Shown here one piece after another: positions 33,465-42,288 of a stretch of 64,000 bases of DNA. The stretch spans positions 496,001-560,000 of the forward strand of contig CAVPAL010000007.1 of NCBI GenBank assembly GCA_963701435.1, read 5' to 3'. The first letter of the stretch is position 1; the number at the start of each line of letters is the position of its first letter. The notes under the pieces were generated by a model. The model saw nothing but the letters and a program-made list of their open reading frames with translations. It did no database searches and was not told where the DNA came from. Position numbers and translations under genes: made by a program. Source of the stretch: JAACFF01 sp963701435. Lineage in GTDB: Bacteria > Chloroflexota > Anaerolineae > Promineifilales > Promineifilaceae.

Positions 33465-35217
33465 AGGTTTTTTGGACTGTAGGCGTCCTCATTGCAGTCG
33501 GGCGTATATCTTGCACCATTAACTGCAAGTTTCGACGGCCGTTCCATTCATTCAGGTTAATGGTATAAGCGACATCCACATAACGCGGCAGGCAGTTGGC
33601 CCAATCACCCTGGCGAAAAGCAATTGCCGGCATCATTCGGTTTGCAGAACCCGGCCTGTCGCCATCGCTCAAGCTTAGTTGCAAATGCGCGCCCTGCTGC
33701 CCCACAGTGCGGTGGCTGAGTACCTCAACATTATGTGAGCAAAAAACAGGCGTAGGATTCGCATATCCGGTCGGTTCCAATTGCAACAACGTTTCATACA
33801 AGGCCCAATCAATTTCATCCAGGCTGATTTCAACATCCACCGATAATGTAGGCTTCAAATCCTTGTCCCGTAATTGGGCGTCTGCCATCGCGCTCATGCG
33901 CGCTTTGAATTCAGGCAGGTTTTCGTTACGAATTGTTAAACCGGCGGCTTGGGCATGGCCGCCGTGCCGTACCAGCAAATCGGCCGTTTCATCAAGAGCA
34001 TCCGTTATGTGAAATTCCGGGATTGAACGACATGAACCCCGGCTTTCCTCCGCGCCGATTTCAAAAATAATGCTGGGCTTATAATATTTTTCCGCCAGAC
34101 GGCTGGCGACCAGGCCCACCACGCCCGGCAAAAAAGCTTCGTCTCCGGCAATCAAGATCGGCGTTTCCGGATCCACCATTTCTTCAGCCCGTTGGCTTAA
34201 ATCGGCAGTCAACCGCCGCCGTTCTTTATTAAGCTCATTTAGCTCTGCGGCCAGGCGTTTAGCAGTCAGCATATTGTTGGCTGCCAGCAATTTGGCCGCT
34301 TTATGGGCATGATCGAGACGCCCGGCGGCATTAATGCGCGGCCCTAAACCAAAACCAATGGATTCCGCGCTGATATTGCCCGGCGTCAGACTGCTTACCT
34401 GGGCCAGCGCCGCCAGACCGGGCCGCTGGAGTTGGTTTAACACCCGCAGTCCGTCGATAACCAGCTTGCGATTTTCACCCAGCAGGGGCGCCAGATCAGC
34501 GACGGTTCCCACGGCAACCAGATCAAGATAGCTTTCAATTGGTTCCGTGACCCGCTGCGGCATCTGTTGGTAAACTGCTTCCGCCAGCTTGTAGGCAATG
34601 CCGACGCCGGCAAGCATCGTTTCAGGATAAGCAGAATCGAGGCGTTTGGGGTTGATTATGGCTAAGGCGGGCGGCATTTGCGGTCCAAGATTATGATGGT
34701 CGGTGATAACCATATCCAGGCCGATACTGTTTCCGTGTTCAACTTCCGCCACCGAGCGAATGCCACAATCAACGGTGATAACCAGGTCGCCGCCCAGCTC
34801 TTTTATTTTCGACAGCGCCTCATTATTGAGGCCATATCCTTCGTCAACGCGGTTGGGAATATACGGCCGTACCTGTTGATGCTCCAGACCCAGGCCGCGT
34901 AAAGCCATTGTCAGCAGTACGGTTGATGTAACCCCATCGGCGTCAAAATCGCCATAGACAAAAATTGTTTCTTCATTATCGATGGCCTGTTGAATGCGAG
35001 AAACGGCCGTATCCATATCCGCCAGCAAAAATGGGTCAGTGTTATCGATGTAACGCCCTTCCAAAAAAGCTTGCATATGGCCGGGATCGATAATTCCCCG
35101 GTTATACAATATTTGCAGTAAAACAGGGTGGATATGGCTTAAGGATTGTCGAATTTGTGTGGGGACAGGTGGTGCAATTTCCCACAGGGTTTCGCGAATA
35201 CTGTCCGGGCGCTTCAT
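33451..35217 (-). CDS. recJ: Single-stranded-DNA exonuclease RecJ
   Basis: 588 residues. The DHH domain has FVYGDFDADGVTSTVLL, VITVDCGI and ITDHHNLGPQMPPALAIINPK, the metal-binding set of RecJ. The DHHA1 domain follows (GIVASRLAEKYYKPS region variant, then RSIPEFHITDAL and RHGGHAQAAGLTI). A C-terminal OB-fold completes the typical length. It degrades single-stranded DNA 5' to 3' in recombination and mismatch repair. ATG at 35217. Confidence 0.93.
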   Translation of the reverse strand: MKRPDSIRETLWEIAPPVPTQIRQSLSHIHPVLLQILYNRGIIDPGHMQAFLEGRYIDNTDPFLLADMDTAVSRIQQAIDNEETIFVYGDFDADGVTSTVLLTMALRGLGLEHQQVRPYIPNRVDEGYGLNNEALSKIKELGGDLVITVDCGIRSVAEVEHGNSIGLDMVITDHHNLGPQMPPALAIINPKRLDSAYPETMLAGVGIAYKLAEAVYQQMPQRVTEPIESYLDLVAVGTVADLAPLLGENRKLVIDGLRVLNQLQRPGLAALAQVSSLTPGNISAESIGFGLGPRINAAGRLDHAHKAAKLLAANNMLTAKRLAAELNELNKERRRLTADLSQRAEEMVDPETPILIAGDEAFLPGVVGLVASRLAEKYYKPSIIFEIGAEESRGSCRSIPEFHITDALDETADLLVRHGGHAQAAGLTIRNENLPEFKARMSAMADAQLRDKDLKPTLSVDVEISLDEIDWALYETLLQLEPTGYANPTPVFCSHNVEVLSHRTVGQQGAHLQLSLSDGDRPGSANRMMPAIAFRQGDWANCLPRYVDVAYTINLNEWNGRRNLQLMVQDIRPTAMRTPTVQKTYETA

Positions 35218-35341
35218 AATTGAGCAATCTTAACACGCTTCAGGCGAAACGCAACAGCAGCAGCGTCTAAAAATATGCCCAATAATCTTGCCCGCGCTTC
35301 TTAAACAGAGTAGACTGATTATCGGTTTTAATCGAGGTACT

Positions 35342-36598
35342 ATGACTTCAAAAAGATCTAACTTTCACAGCAAATTGTTCTGGCTCCTGGGTCTACTTAC
35401 CACAGTTGTCTTGATTCTGGCGCCCACTCTAATGTCAAAAATTGATAGGGCTAAAACTGCCGGCGCGGCTGAAGAATCCATGACGCACCTGCCGCTCATT
35501 GTCGGCCAACCCACATTTGGCGCCGTTCCCATCATTGATGGATTTGTACAGATCACCGACATCGCCAATATGGGCGACGGCCGTCTCTTTGTTACCGAAA
35601 AATCGGGTGTGGTGCGTGTTGTGCAGCCAGATGGCAGTACATCTTTTTTCATGAATATTCAAGACCGGGTCATTAAGGACGGGCCTGAGCAGGGACTATT
35701 AGGCATCGCTTTTCATCCCGATTATGAAAACAATGGCTATTTCTACCTCACCTACATCGGCATCGCCGGCAACTACAATGAAGAGCACCTGATCCTTTCA
35801 CGCTTCAGCGTCACCGACGACCCCAATGTCGCTAATCCGAACAGCGAGGAGCTGATTTTCAAGGTGGTGCAAACCTTCGGTCTCCACAACGGCGGCGGCG
35901 TGCGGTTCAATCCGGTGGACGGTTATTTGTATTTGGGCGTCGGCGATGATTCACAGCTTTTGGTTGCGCAAGATAAAAAATCAACCAAGGGTAAACTTTT
36001 ACGCCTGGACGTAGACAATCCAATTACAGCAAAAGAAACTGAACAGCGCGCTTTTCTGGACGCCGTCACAAGCGTTGATTCGGAAATTGTGGCGCTTGGC
36101 CTGCGAAATCCCTGGAAATTTGGCATCGATCCCTTCTACGGCCATATTTTTATTGGTGATGTAGGCGATCTGGAATGGGAAGAAGTTGATGTTGTCCCGT
36201 TCGGATTGGGCCACGAGCCCAATTTTGGCTGGCCATGTATGGAAGGTCCGGAAATTCGAGATGATGGCGGCCCGTGCGAGGGCACGGATAGTTTCTCCTT
36301 GCCGGCATATGCCTACAAACATGGTTCTGATCCGGGTGAAGGGTGTGCAATTATCGGGGGCGATGTTTACCGGCCGCAGGGTAGCACCAATGCAGACGGC
36401 CGTTTCATCTTTGGCGATTTTTGCAGCCGGGAAGTTTATTCAATAACCGACATTTCCGGCGCCTGGGAAACAACTTATCTGGGCAAGATCGGGGACGCAT
36501 CAAATTTACTGACCACGTTTGGGGTTGATCATCAAGGCGCAATGTACGCAGGCGCCTATGCCTCTCCCGGCGCTTTGTATAAATTATATATACCTTGA
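35342..36598 (+). CDS. Secreted PQQ-dependent sugar dehydrogenase-like beta-propeller
   Basis: About 418 residues from ATG 35342, with GAGG upstream; an earlier in-frame codon at 35288 lacks a site. An N-terminal signal anchor (KLFWLLGLLTTVVLILAP) precedes a six-bladed propeller of the glucose/sorbosone dehydrogenase family: GDGRLFVTEKSGVVRVV, EQGLLGIAFHPDY, FGLHNGGGVRFNPVDGYLYLGVGD, ALGLRNPWKFGIDP, GDVGDLEWEEVDVV, CAIIGGDVYRP. The His/Asp/Asn positions of soluble PQQ-glucose dehydrogenase are partly present, but the substrate cannot be told. Secreted or anchored outside the membrane. Followed by two lipoprotein genes in the same direction. Confidence 0.87.
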   Translation: MTSKRSNFHSKLFWLLGLLTTVVLILAPTLMSKIDRAKTAGAAEESMTHLPLIVGQPTFGAVPIIDGFVQITDIANMGDGRLFVTEKSGVVRVVQPDGSTSFFMNIQDRVIKDGPEQGLLGIAFHPDYENNGYFYLTYIGIAGNYNEEHLILSRFSVTDDPNVANPNSEELIFKVVQTFGLHNGGGVRFNPVDGYLYLGVGDDSQLLVAQDKKSTKGKLLRLDVDNPITAKETEQRAFLDAVTSVDSEIVALGLRNPWKFGIDPFYGHIFIGDVGDLEWEEVDVVPFGLGHEPNFGWPCMEGPEIRDDGGPCEGTDSFSLPAYAYKHGSDPGEGCAIIGGDVYRPQGSTNADGRFIFGDFCSREVYSITDISGAWETTYLGKIGDASNLLTTFGVDHQGAMYAGAYASPGALYKLYIP

Positions 36599-36687
36599 TT
36601 TCTCGTGCTGTGTTAATCTTGATTCTTGAAGTTTTGATTCATTAAAGCGTCAAGGGTCGCTAAAAATCGCCAATGGAGGTGATTCCG

Positions 36688-38487
36688 ATGATAAGACGTA
36701 TGACTGCTTGTTTGATAATTTGTTTCATAACGGCCGTTTACCTGAGCGCCTGTTCTTCAGAAGCTGAACCGACTCCAACCGCCACGGCCGTTCCGGCCAC
36801 AACGCCCACACCTACCCTTGCAGCCGCCCCGGCTGTACAACTTGACGAAACGCTCATTGAGAGCTTACAAATAACGATGATGGAGTCATTTCCTGTGCAG
36901 GTGAGCGCGGCCGTGCGCGGGCTTTTGCCAAACGACTGCACAACATTGGACGACGTGGTCGTCACCCGCTCGGGGGAAACCTTCAACATCGTCTTAACAA
37001 CCTCGCAAACACAAACCGGCGCCAACTGTTCCACTGATCCCGCGCCCTTTTCTGCCAATGCCGCTTTACCCGTCCTTGATCTGCCGGCGGGTACATACAG
37101 CGTAGAAGCCGGAGACGCACGCGGTTCTTTCACATTGGAAATGGACAACACGCTGCAGCCCGAAGAACCCACGGCCGAAGTGACGCTTTCGCCTGAGGTA
37201 GAAATGGGACAGATTGACGGCCGTATCTGGCACGACACATGCGTGGGAACCGGACAGCCGGCGGGTGAAGAACTGCCAGAAGGCTGCATCGCCAGCGAAG
37301 AAACCCAGACTCTGGTCGCCAACGGGACGGAAGAAGCAGACGAAGAAGGTGTAGCCGGCGCGCAAGTTAGCTTATTTACCGGTGACTGCGCCACAGAATT
37401 GAGCGCTGAATCCATGACAACCCAAAGCGACGAAGACGGCCGTTTCCAATTCGAAAATTTGGCCGCAGGCGATTATTGCGTCCAATTTGATCCCCTCTCT
37501 GAAACCAACCAGGCAGAGTTAACCACCGGGGTAATCACATTCCCGGTCGTAGCCGGTGAGCGCCAAAACAGCGTCCCGGTCACGCTGGCGGCCGGAGAAA
37601 CAGTCAGCGATATCAACTTTGGCTTTGACTACCTTTCTTTGCCACTGCCCGAATTTGACCCTGAAACCTGCGCCAACAGCATTGAATTCGTCACTGATGT
37701 TACCATTCCCGACGATACCGTATTTGCACCCGGGGCGAGCTTCACAAAAACCTGGCGTTTGCGCAATAACGGCGAATGCCCCTGGAGCACCGACTACACG
37801 CTCGTTTATGTCGGCGGCGACTTCCCTGAAGAAGCGCCTGACCCTGCGCCCATGCCCATTCTTGTCGCGCCCGGCCAGCCGATTGAGCTGTCTACCACGT
37901 TAACAGCGCCCGAAACGGCCGGAACCTATCGCAGTAACTGGCAAATTGCCGACGCAAATGGAGAACCATTTGGCATTGACGGCGAAATTGGCGATGCTTT
38001 CTGGCTGAAAATTGTGGTTGAAGAAGACGGCGCAGCCGGTGAACCGGTTGATGAAGCGCCGGGTACAATCGGCGGCGTTGTGTGGGAAGATATATGCATT
38101 GCAACGGCAGATGGCGGGCCAGGACGCGGCTGTATTGAAACCGACGACGGCCGTATAATTGGCGACGGAACCTTTAATTTTGGCGAACCAGCATTGGCTG
38201 ATATTGAGGTTACGCTGGGACAGGGCGCCTGTACGAACGACGGCAAGATAGCAGAAGACGACATCATCGCGACCACAACAACCGCAACAGATGGGTTATA
38301 TCGTTTTACCGATCTACCGTCGGAGGTCTACTGTGTATCTATTGACGCCCTGAGCGAAAACAATGTCGATCTGCTGATTCCTGGCAATTGGACTTATCCT
38401 TTTGAAGGCGTTGGCTTCACGGGGGTACTGCTCTCTGCCGATACAGAGCGTCTGGACATCGACTTTGGCTGGGAATTCATCAATTAG
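36688..38487 (+). CDS. Lipoprotein with SdrD-like and NBR1-type Ig domains
   Basis: About 599 residues from ATG 36688, placed by GGAGGTG eight bases upstream. Lipoprotein signal with YLSACSS, then a Pro/Thr linker. Visible order: an unrecognised domain (about 50-155), an SdrD B-like carbohydrate-binding fold (about 170-320: IDGRIWHDTC, DEEGVAGAQVSLFTGDC, DEDGRFQFENLAAGDYCV), an NBR1/NEXT-to-BRCA1 type Ig domain (about 330-450: TFAPGASFTKTWRLRNNGECPW-like core, PETAGTYRSNWQIADANG, FWLKIVV), and a second SdrD-like domain (about 465-595). Each B-type unit has Cys pairs. Probably a surface protein in protein-protein or glycan contacts; no enzymatic motif. Confidence 0.82.
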   Translation: MIRRMTACLIICFITAVYLSACSSEAEPTPTATAVPATTPTPTLAAAPAVQLDETLIESLQITMMESFPVQVSAAVRGLLPNDCTTLDDVVVTRSGETFNIVLTTSQTQTGANCSTDPAPFSANAALPVLDLPAGTYSVEAGDARGSFTLEMDNTLQPEEPTAEVTLSPEVEMGQIDGRIWHDTCVGTGQPAGEELPEGCIASEETQTLVANGTEEADEEGVAGAQVSLFTGDCATELSAESMTTQSDEDGRFQFENLAAGDYCVQFDPLSETNQAELTTGVITFPVVAGERQNSVPVTLAAGETVSDINFGFDYLSLPLPEFDPETCANSIEFVTDVTIPDDTVFAPGASFTKTWRLRNNGECPWSTDYTLVYVGGDFPEEAPDPAPMPILVAPGQPIELSTTLTAPETAGTYRSNWQIADANGEPFGIDGEIGDAFWLKIVVEEDGAAGEPVDEAPGTIGGVVWEDICIATADGGPGRGCIETDDGRIIGDGTFNFGEPALADIEVTLGQGACTNDGKIAEDDIIATTTTATDGLYRFTDLPSEVYCVSIDALSENNVDLLIPGNWTYPFEGVGFTGVLLSADTERLDIDFGWEFIN

Positions 38488-38586
38488 TGCGCGTGCAATT
38501 ATGCCTATCTCTGGCTACAATTCCCTGGTTTATCTTTCAAGCCACAGCTTGCACAAATTTTGTGGTCTCATCAGGAGCATTTCTAT

Positions 38587-39231
38587 ATGCGTCATAATGC
38601 GCATTTATTACTGATAATAAGCATTTCTGCCATATTGTTGATAACCGCCTGCGGTTCCAATGCCCAGGCATACGAAGAAACCTTCAACAATGCCGGCGCC
38701 TGGAGCACCGGGGACGACACCTATACGTCCGGGAATGTCGTCGATGGCGCTTACCAGCTCCTGATCAAAGGGGATGACGTCAGCCGCTGGGCGTCCGCCG
38801 GTGAAAACTTCAGCGACGGCTTGTATGCAGTTGAAACCAGACAAACTGAAGGACCACTCGATAATGGGTACGGAATGCTTTTCCGGGCTGATGCTGAAAA
38901 GGGAGATTTTTACCTCTTCAAAATCAGCGGCGACGGCTACGTGTGGATCGGAAAATATGTGGACGGTGCTGAAGCAGAACCGATTATCGGCGGGCATTGG
39001 TTTGAGTCAACGGCCGTTAACCCCGGCCTCAACGCCGCCAATAAACTGAGCGTGCGCGCTGAAAGCGGCAATCTGATATTTTATGTAAACAATCAGGAAG
39101 TTGGGCGTGTTACCGACAAAACCTACACGCAAGGGGATATTGGTCTATTCGCTCAAACGCTTGGTTTTCCAGGCGTCAACGTGACCTTTGACAATTTCAC
39201 TGTCATCCCCCTCGATCAACTCAACCAATAA
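38587..39231 (+). CDS. Lipoprotein with concanavalin-like (DUF1080/LamG-type) domain
   Basis: 214 residues from ATG 38587 (AGGAG nine bases upstream). Lipobox ILLITACGS. One beta-sandwich domain: EETFNNAGAWSTGDDTY, YAVETRQTEGPLDNGYGMLFRA, DFYLFKISGDGYVWIGKY, NKLSVRAESGNLIFYVNNQEV, GDIGLFAQTLGFPGVNVTFDNF. This pattern is that of the 3-keto-disaccharide hydrolase/LamG-like fold, which usually binds sugars. No catalytic residues are evident, so binding rather than hydrolysis is likely. Confidence 0.8.
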   Translation: MRHNAHLLLIISISAILLITACGSNAQAYEETFNNAGAWSTGDDTYTSGNVVDGAYQLLIKGDDVSRWASAGENFSDGLYAVETRQTEGPLDNGYGMLFRADAEKGDFYLFKISGDGYVWIGKYVDGAEAEPIIGGHWFESTAVNPGLNAANKLSVRAESGNLIFYVNNQEVGRVTDKTYTQGDIGLFAQTLGFPGVNVTFDNFTVIPLDQLNQ

Positions 39232-39294
39232 AAAGCAAAAATTAACAATCACTCAATATTTGCACTTTTAGAATTCCGCAGTGAGTTAACGCAG

Positions 39295-39342
39295 ATTTAC
39301 ACGAATTATTCCCAAAATTGGCGAAAATTCGTGTAAATTTAA
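39295..39342 (+). terminator. Terminator-like hairpin after the lipoprotein gene
   Basis: ATTTACACGAATT (39295-39307) and AATTCGTGTAAAT (39326-39338) form a perfect 13-base stem with an 18-base loop, followed by TTAATCC. It is weak as a terminator because the T-run is short. The rest of the gap 39232-39680 holds the hairpin repeat below; a Cys-rich minus-strand frame there is not supported. Confidence 0.5.
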
Positions 39343-39456
39343 TCCAATATTTGCCTAAAACATAAATCTGTAACGTTTGCGAATCATTTAAAAAGGCAGC
39401 GCCGGGTAATTTCGATTCTTGAACGCTTTATTTACAGATGTTATCATGCTATTATA

Positions 39457-39519
39457 GGTTAGGTAAACTGCTGAAAATTCTTGAAAATAAGACGAATTAG
39501 AAATCTTGCGTTTTTCTAG
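39457..39519. repeat. Dispersed hairpin repeat family 2, copy 3 (inverted, degenerate)
   Basis: Reads GGTTAGGTAAACTGCTGAAAA, then TTCTTGAAAATAAGACGA, then GAAATCTTGCGTTTTTCTAG. Compared with the reverse complement of copy 2 it keeps the TAGGTAAAC start, the CTTGAAAATAAGA loop and the CGTTTTTCT end, but the arms no longer pair well. It is an older copy of the same element. Confidence 0.6.
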
Positions 39520-39680
39520 CTTTTCATAGACAGCAATCCCTGCGACACAGAATCGGCCGTTCCCATCATCAGGGCAGCCGCGAACACAAACATCACAAAT
39601 CACTTCATAATTGCCCGGCGCCAGATCGGACCCTTTAGATTTGCCGGTCGGAGAACAACGCCAGGTTATAAGGATGAACG

Positions 39681-42125
39681 ATGCTTGAAACTTCAGAAAC
39701 AGAAAAGCAAAAAAAAGAAAAACAAATCCAGCCGCAACAATTAAAAATATCCACAACTGAAATCCTGCGCGATTACAGCCTGGCGGCCCAAAGCCGTGAA
39801 GCCAGCCTTGTCGGACGGCGTGAAGTACTCAGCGGTAAAGCCAAGTTTGGTATATTTGGTGACGGCAAAGAGCTGGCCCAAATTGCACTGGCCAAAGCCA
39901 TTCAAAAAGGAGATTTTCGCGCCGGTTATTACCGCGATCAAACTCTTATGTTTGCATTGGGGCTTTCGAATTTACAGCAGTTTTTTGCCCAGCTTTATGC
40001 CGATCCCAATGTCACGGCCGATCCTCATTCCGCCGGACGTCAGATGAACGCACACTTTGCCTCCCGCAGTCTCAACCCGGATGGCTCCTGGCGCGATCTA
40101 ACGCAGATGATCAACACATCATCTGATATTTCGCCTACCGCCGCCCAAATGCCGCGCCTGGTTGGGTTGGGCTATGCTTCACGCTTGTTTCGAGAACTGG
40201 ACGAGCTAAAACATCTGACACAATTCTCTAACAACGGCAATGAAGTCGCCTTTGGCACAATTGGGAATGCATCCACAGCCGAAGGACATTTCTGGGAATC
40301 GATAAACGCTATTGGGGTTTTGCATGCGCCGGTCGTACTCTCAATTTGGGATGACGGCTACGGCATATCTGTCACCAACGAACACCAGATCACCAAAGAA
40401 AATTTATCCGAGCTGCTGCGCGGTTTTCAACGCGACCCTAAATCGAAACAAGGGTATGACGTTTACACTGTCAAAGGCTGGGATTATGTTGCCCTCGTCG
40501 AGACCTATGCCCGCGCAACGGCCGTTGCGCGACGCGAACATGTGCCCGCCCTCATCCATGTGATCGAAATGACGCAGCCACAAGGACACTCAACATCAGG
40601 CAGCCATGAACGCTATAAATCCGTTGAACGTCTCGCCTGGGAAGAAGATTTCGACTGCATTCATAAATTCCGCGAATGGATTTTCGAACAGCGCATTGCC
40701 ACGGCGGGCGAACTCGACCAGGCAGACCGCAACGCCAAAAAACTGGTGGAAAATGCGCGTATGAAAGCATGGAAAGCTTTTACGCTGCCCATTTTCCACG
40801 ACCGCCAGGAGGTCGCCGCATTGATTCAGGCCCTGGGCAAAAATTCACAACACGCCGCGCAGCTCGACGCCATCCACCGCAAACTGATGCGTCCTACCAA
40901 ACCATATCGCAAAGACAATATGACGGCCGTTCAGCAGGCGCTCATTATGGTACGAGACGAACCCACTGAAGCGCGAGAGCGGCTCATAGACTGGAAAAAA
41001 CGTCAAAATCAAGCCAATGCCCAGCTTTTTGGCTCCCATTTACTCAGCGAAACCGGCCAATCTGCCCTGCACGTCACCGAAGTCAAGCCAGTTTATGCGC
41101 CCAATGCAGAGCTGCTGCCCGGTTTTCAAATACTCAACCACGCCTTTGACGCCATTCTGGCGCGCGATCCGCGCGTATTTGCCTTTGGGGAGGATGTCGG
41201 CAAACTGGGCGGCGTAAACCAAACATTCGCCGATTTGCAAAAAAAATATGGACTCCTGCGCGTGGCCGACACCGGCATTCGTGAAGCCACCATTCTGGGT
41301 CAGGCAATCGGCATGGCCCTACGCGGCTTACGTCCCATAGCAGAAATTCAATATCTTGATTATTTGCTCTATGCGCTGCAAATCATGTCCGATGATCTGG
41401 CCACGCTGCACTGGCGCACCAAAGGGGGCCAGAAAGCGCCCGTGATTGTCAGCACGCGCGGCCACCGGCTGGAAGGCATCTGGCACGCCGGTTCGCCTAT
41501 GGCCGGCATCATCAATCTGGTTCGCGGCATGCATGTGTGTGTTCCTCGCGACATGACGCGCGCCGCCGGATTCTATAATACGCTGCTGCAAGGCGACGAG
41601 CCAGGGCTGGTCATAGAAGTTCTCAATGGGTACCGGCTGAAGGAAAAAATGCCGCAAAACCTGGACCAGATCACCATTCCACTCGGCGTTCCGGAAGTTT
41701 TAAGGCCAGGTGAGGATGTGACGCTTGTGACTTATGGCGCCGCCTGCCGCGTGGCGCTGGATGCAGCCGAACGGTTGCAGCAGGTTGACATTGACGTGGA
41801 AATAATTGACGCGCAAACCTTGCTGCCATTTGACCGCAACGGCCGTATCCTGGAATCGCTCCAAAAAACCAGCCGGATCGTCTTTCTGGACGAGGATGTG
41901 CCCGGCGGCGCAAGCGCCTACATGCTGCAGCAGGTCATCGAAAAACAGGGCGGCTACTGGCATCTGGACGCCGAACCGCGCACGCTTGCGGCCAAAGAAC
42001 ACCGCCCGGCGTATGGTTCCGACGGCGGTTATTTCTCGAAACCCAATGTCGAAGATGTCTTCGAAACCGTTTACGAGTTAATGAACGAGAGTAATCCAAG
42101 ACGTTATCCGCTTTTTTATGGATGA
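39681..42125 (+). CDS. 2-oxoacid dehydrogenase E1 component, alpha-beta fusion
   Basis: 814 residues, the sum of separate E1-alpha and E1-beta chains. The alpha half (about 1-400) has YYRDQTLMFALGL and the thiamine-diphosphate region GNASTAEGHFWESINA with SIWDDGYGISVTN. The beta half (about 460-800) has FGEDVGKLGGVNQTFADL, IREATILGQAIGMAL, IQYLDYLLYALQIMSDDLA and RGHRLEGIWHAGSPM, then the transketolase C domain (VTYGAACRVALDAAE, FLDEDVPGGASAYML). It decarboxylates pyruvate or a branched-chain 2-oxoacid and passes the acyl group to lipoyl-E2, encoded 163 bases downstream. Length and fusion fit branched-chain-type E1 of this kind; exact substrate unresolved. AAGGATG site before ATG. Confidence 0.9.
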   Translation: MLETSETEKQKKEKQIQPQQLKISTTEILRDYSLAAQSREASLVGRREVLSGKAKFGIFGDGKELAQIALAKAIQKGDFRAGYYRDQTLMFALGLSNLQQFFAQLYADPNVTADPHSAGRQMNAHFASRSLNPDGSWRDLTQMINTSSDISPTAAQMPRLVGLGYASRLFRELDELKHLTQFSNNGNEVAFGTIGNASTAEGHFWESINAIGVLHAPVVLSIWDDGYGISVTNEHQITKENLSELLRGFQRDPKSKQGYDVYTVKGWDYVALVETYARATAVARREHVPALIHVIEMTQPQGHSTSGSHERYKSVERLAWEEDFDCIHKFREWIFEQRIATAGELDQADRNAKKLVENARMKAWKAFTLPIFHDRQEVAALIQALGKNSQHAAQLDAIHRKLMRPTKPYRKDNMTAVQQALIMVRDEPTEARERLIDWKKRQNQANAQLFGSHLLSETGQSALHVTEVKPVYAPNAELLPGFQILNHAFDAILARDPRVFAFGEDVGKLGGVNQTFADLQKKYGLLRVADTGIREATILGQAIGMALRGLRPIAEIQYLDYLLYALQIMSDDLATLHWRTKGGQKAPVIVSTRGHRLEGIWHAGSPMAGIINLVRGMHVCVPRDMTRAAGFYNTLLQGDEPGLVIEVLNGYRLKEKMPQNLDQITIPLGVPEVLRPGEDVTLVTYGAACRVALDAAERLQQVDIDVEIIDAQTLLPFDRNGRILESLQKTSRIVFLDEDVPGGASAYMLQQVIEKQGGYWHLDAEPRTLAAKEHRPAYGSDGGYFSKPNVEDVFETVYELMNESNPRRYPLFYG

Positions 42126-42146
42126 ATAGCGCAGGTTTGCATAGAG

Positions 42147-42263
42147 GCCGGCAAGCTGATTAGGAACGAGAATTAAATAATGTGCCCGTTTGTAGACGGC
42201 TAAAGCCGTTACTACAAACTAAAAAGGACATGTAATTTAAGCGCCATTCCTAAGCTGACCGGC
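42147..42263. repeat. Palindromic dispersed element, copy B
   Basis: A 117-base relative of the element at 6034, in the opposite orientation. Outer arms are GCCGGCAAGCT (42147-42157) and AGCTGACCGGC (42253-42263); inner arms carry TTAGGAACGAGAATTAAATAA and its imperfect partner TTTAAGCGCCATTCCTAA; the centre is GACGGCTAAAGCCGTTAC. The outer arm sequences differ from copy A (CTTCCTGG there, GCCGG here), yet each copy pairs with itself. It sits inside the E1-E2 operon. Confidence 0.78.
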
Positions 42264-42288
42264 TCACCATCTCACCTGAGGAGAACAA

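Noticed and set aside
39388..39756. Minus-strand frame of 122 residues with a Cys cluster (ICDVCVRGCPDDGNGRFC)
   Set aside because: It starts inside E1, runs through the dispersed hairpin repeat and lacks a ribosome site. The Cys-rich part could be an old remnant but I cannot name a family.
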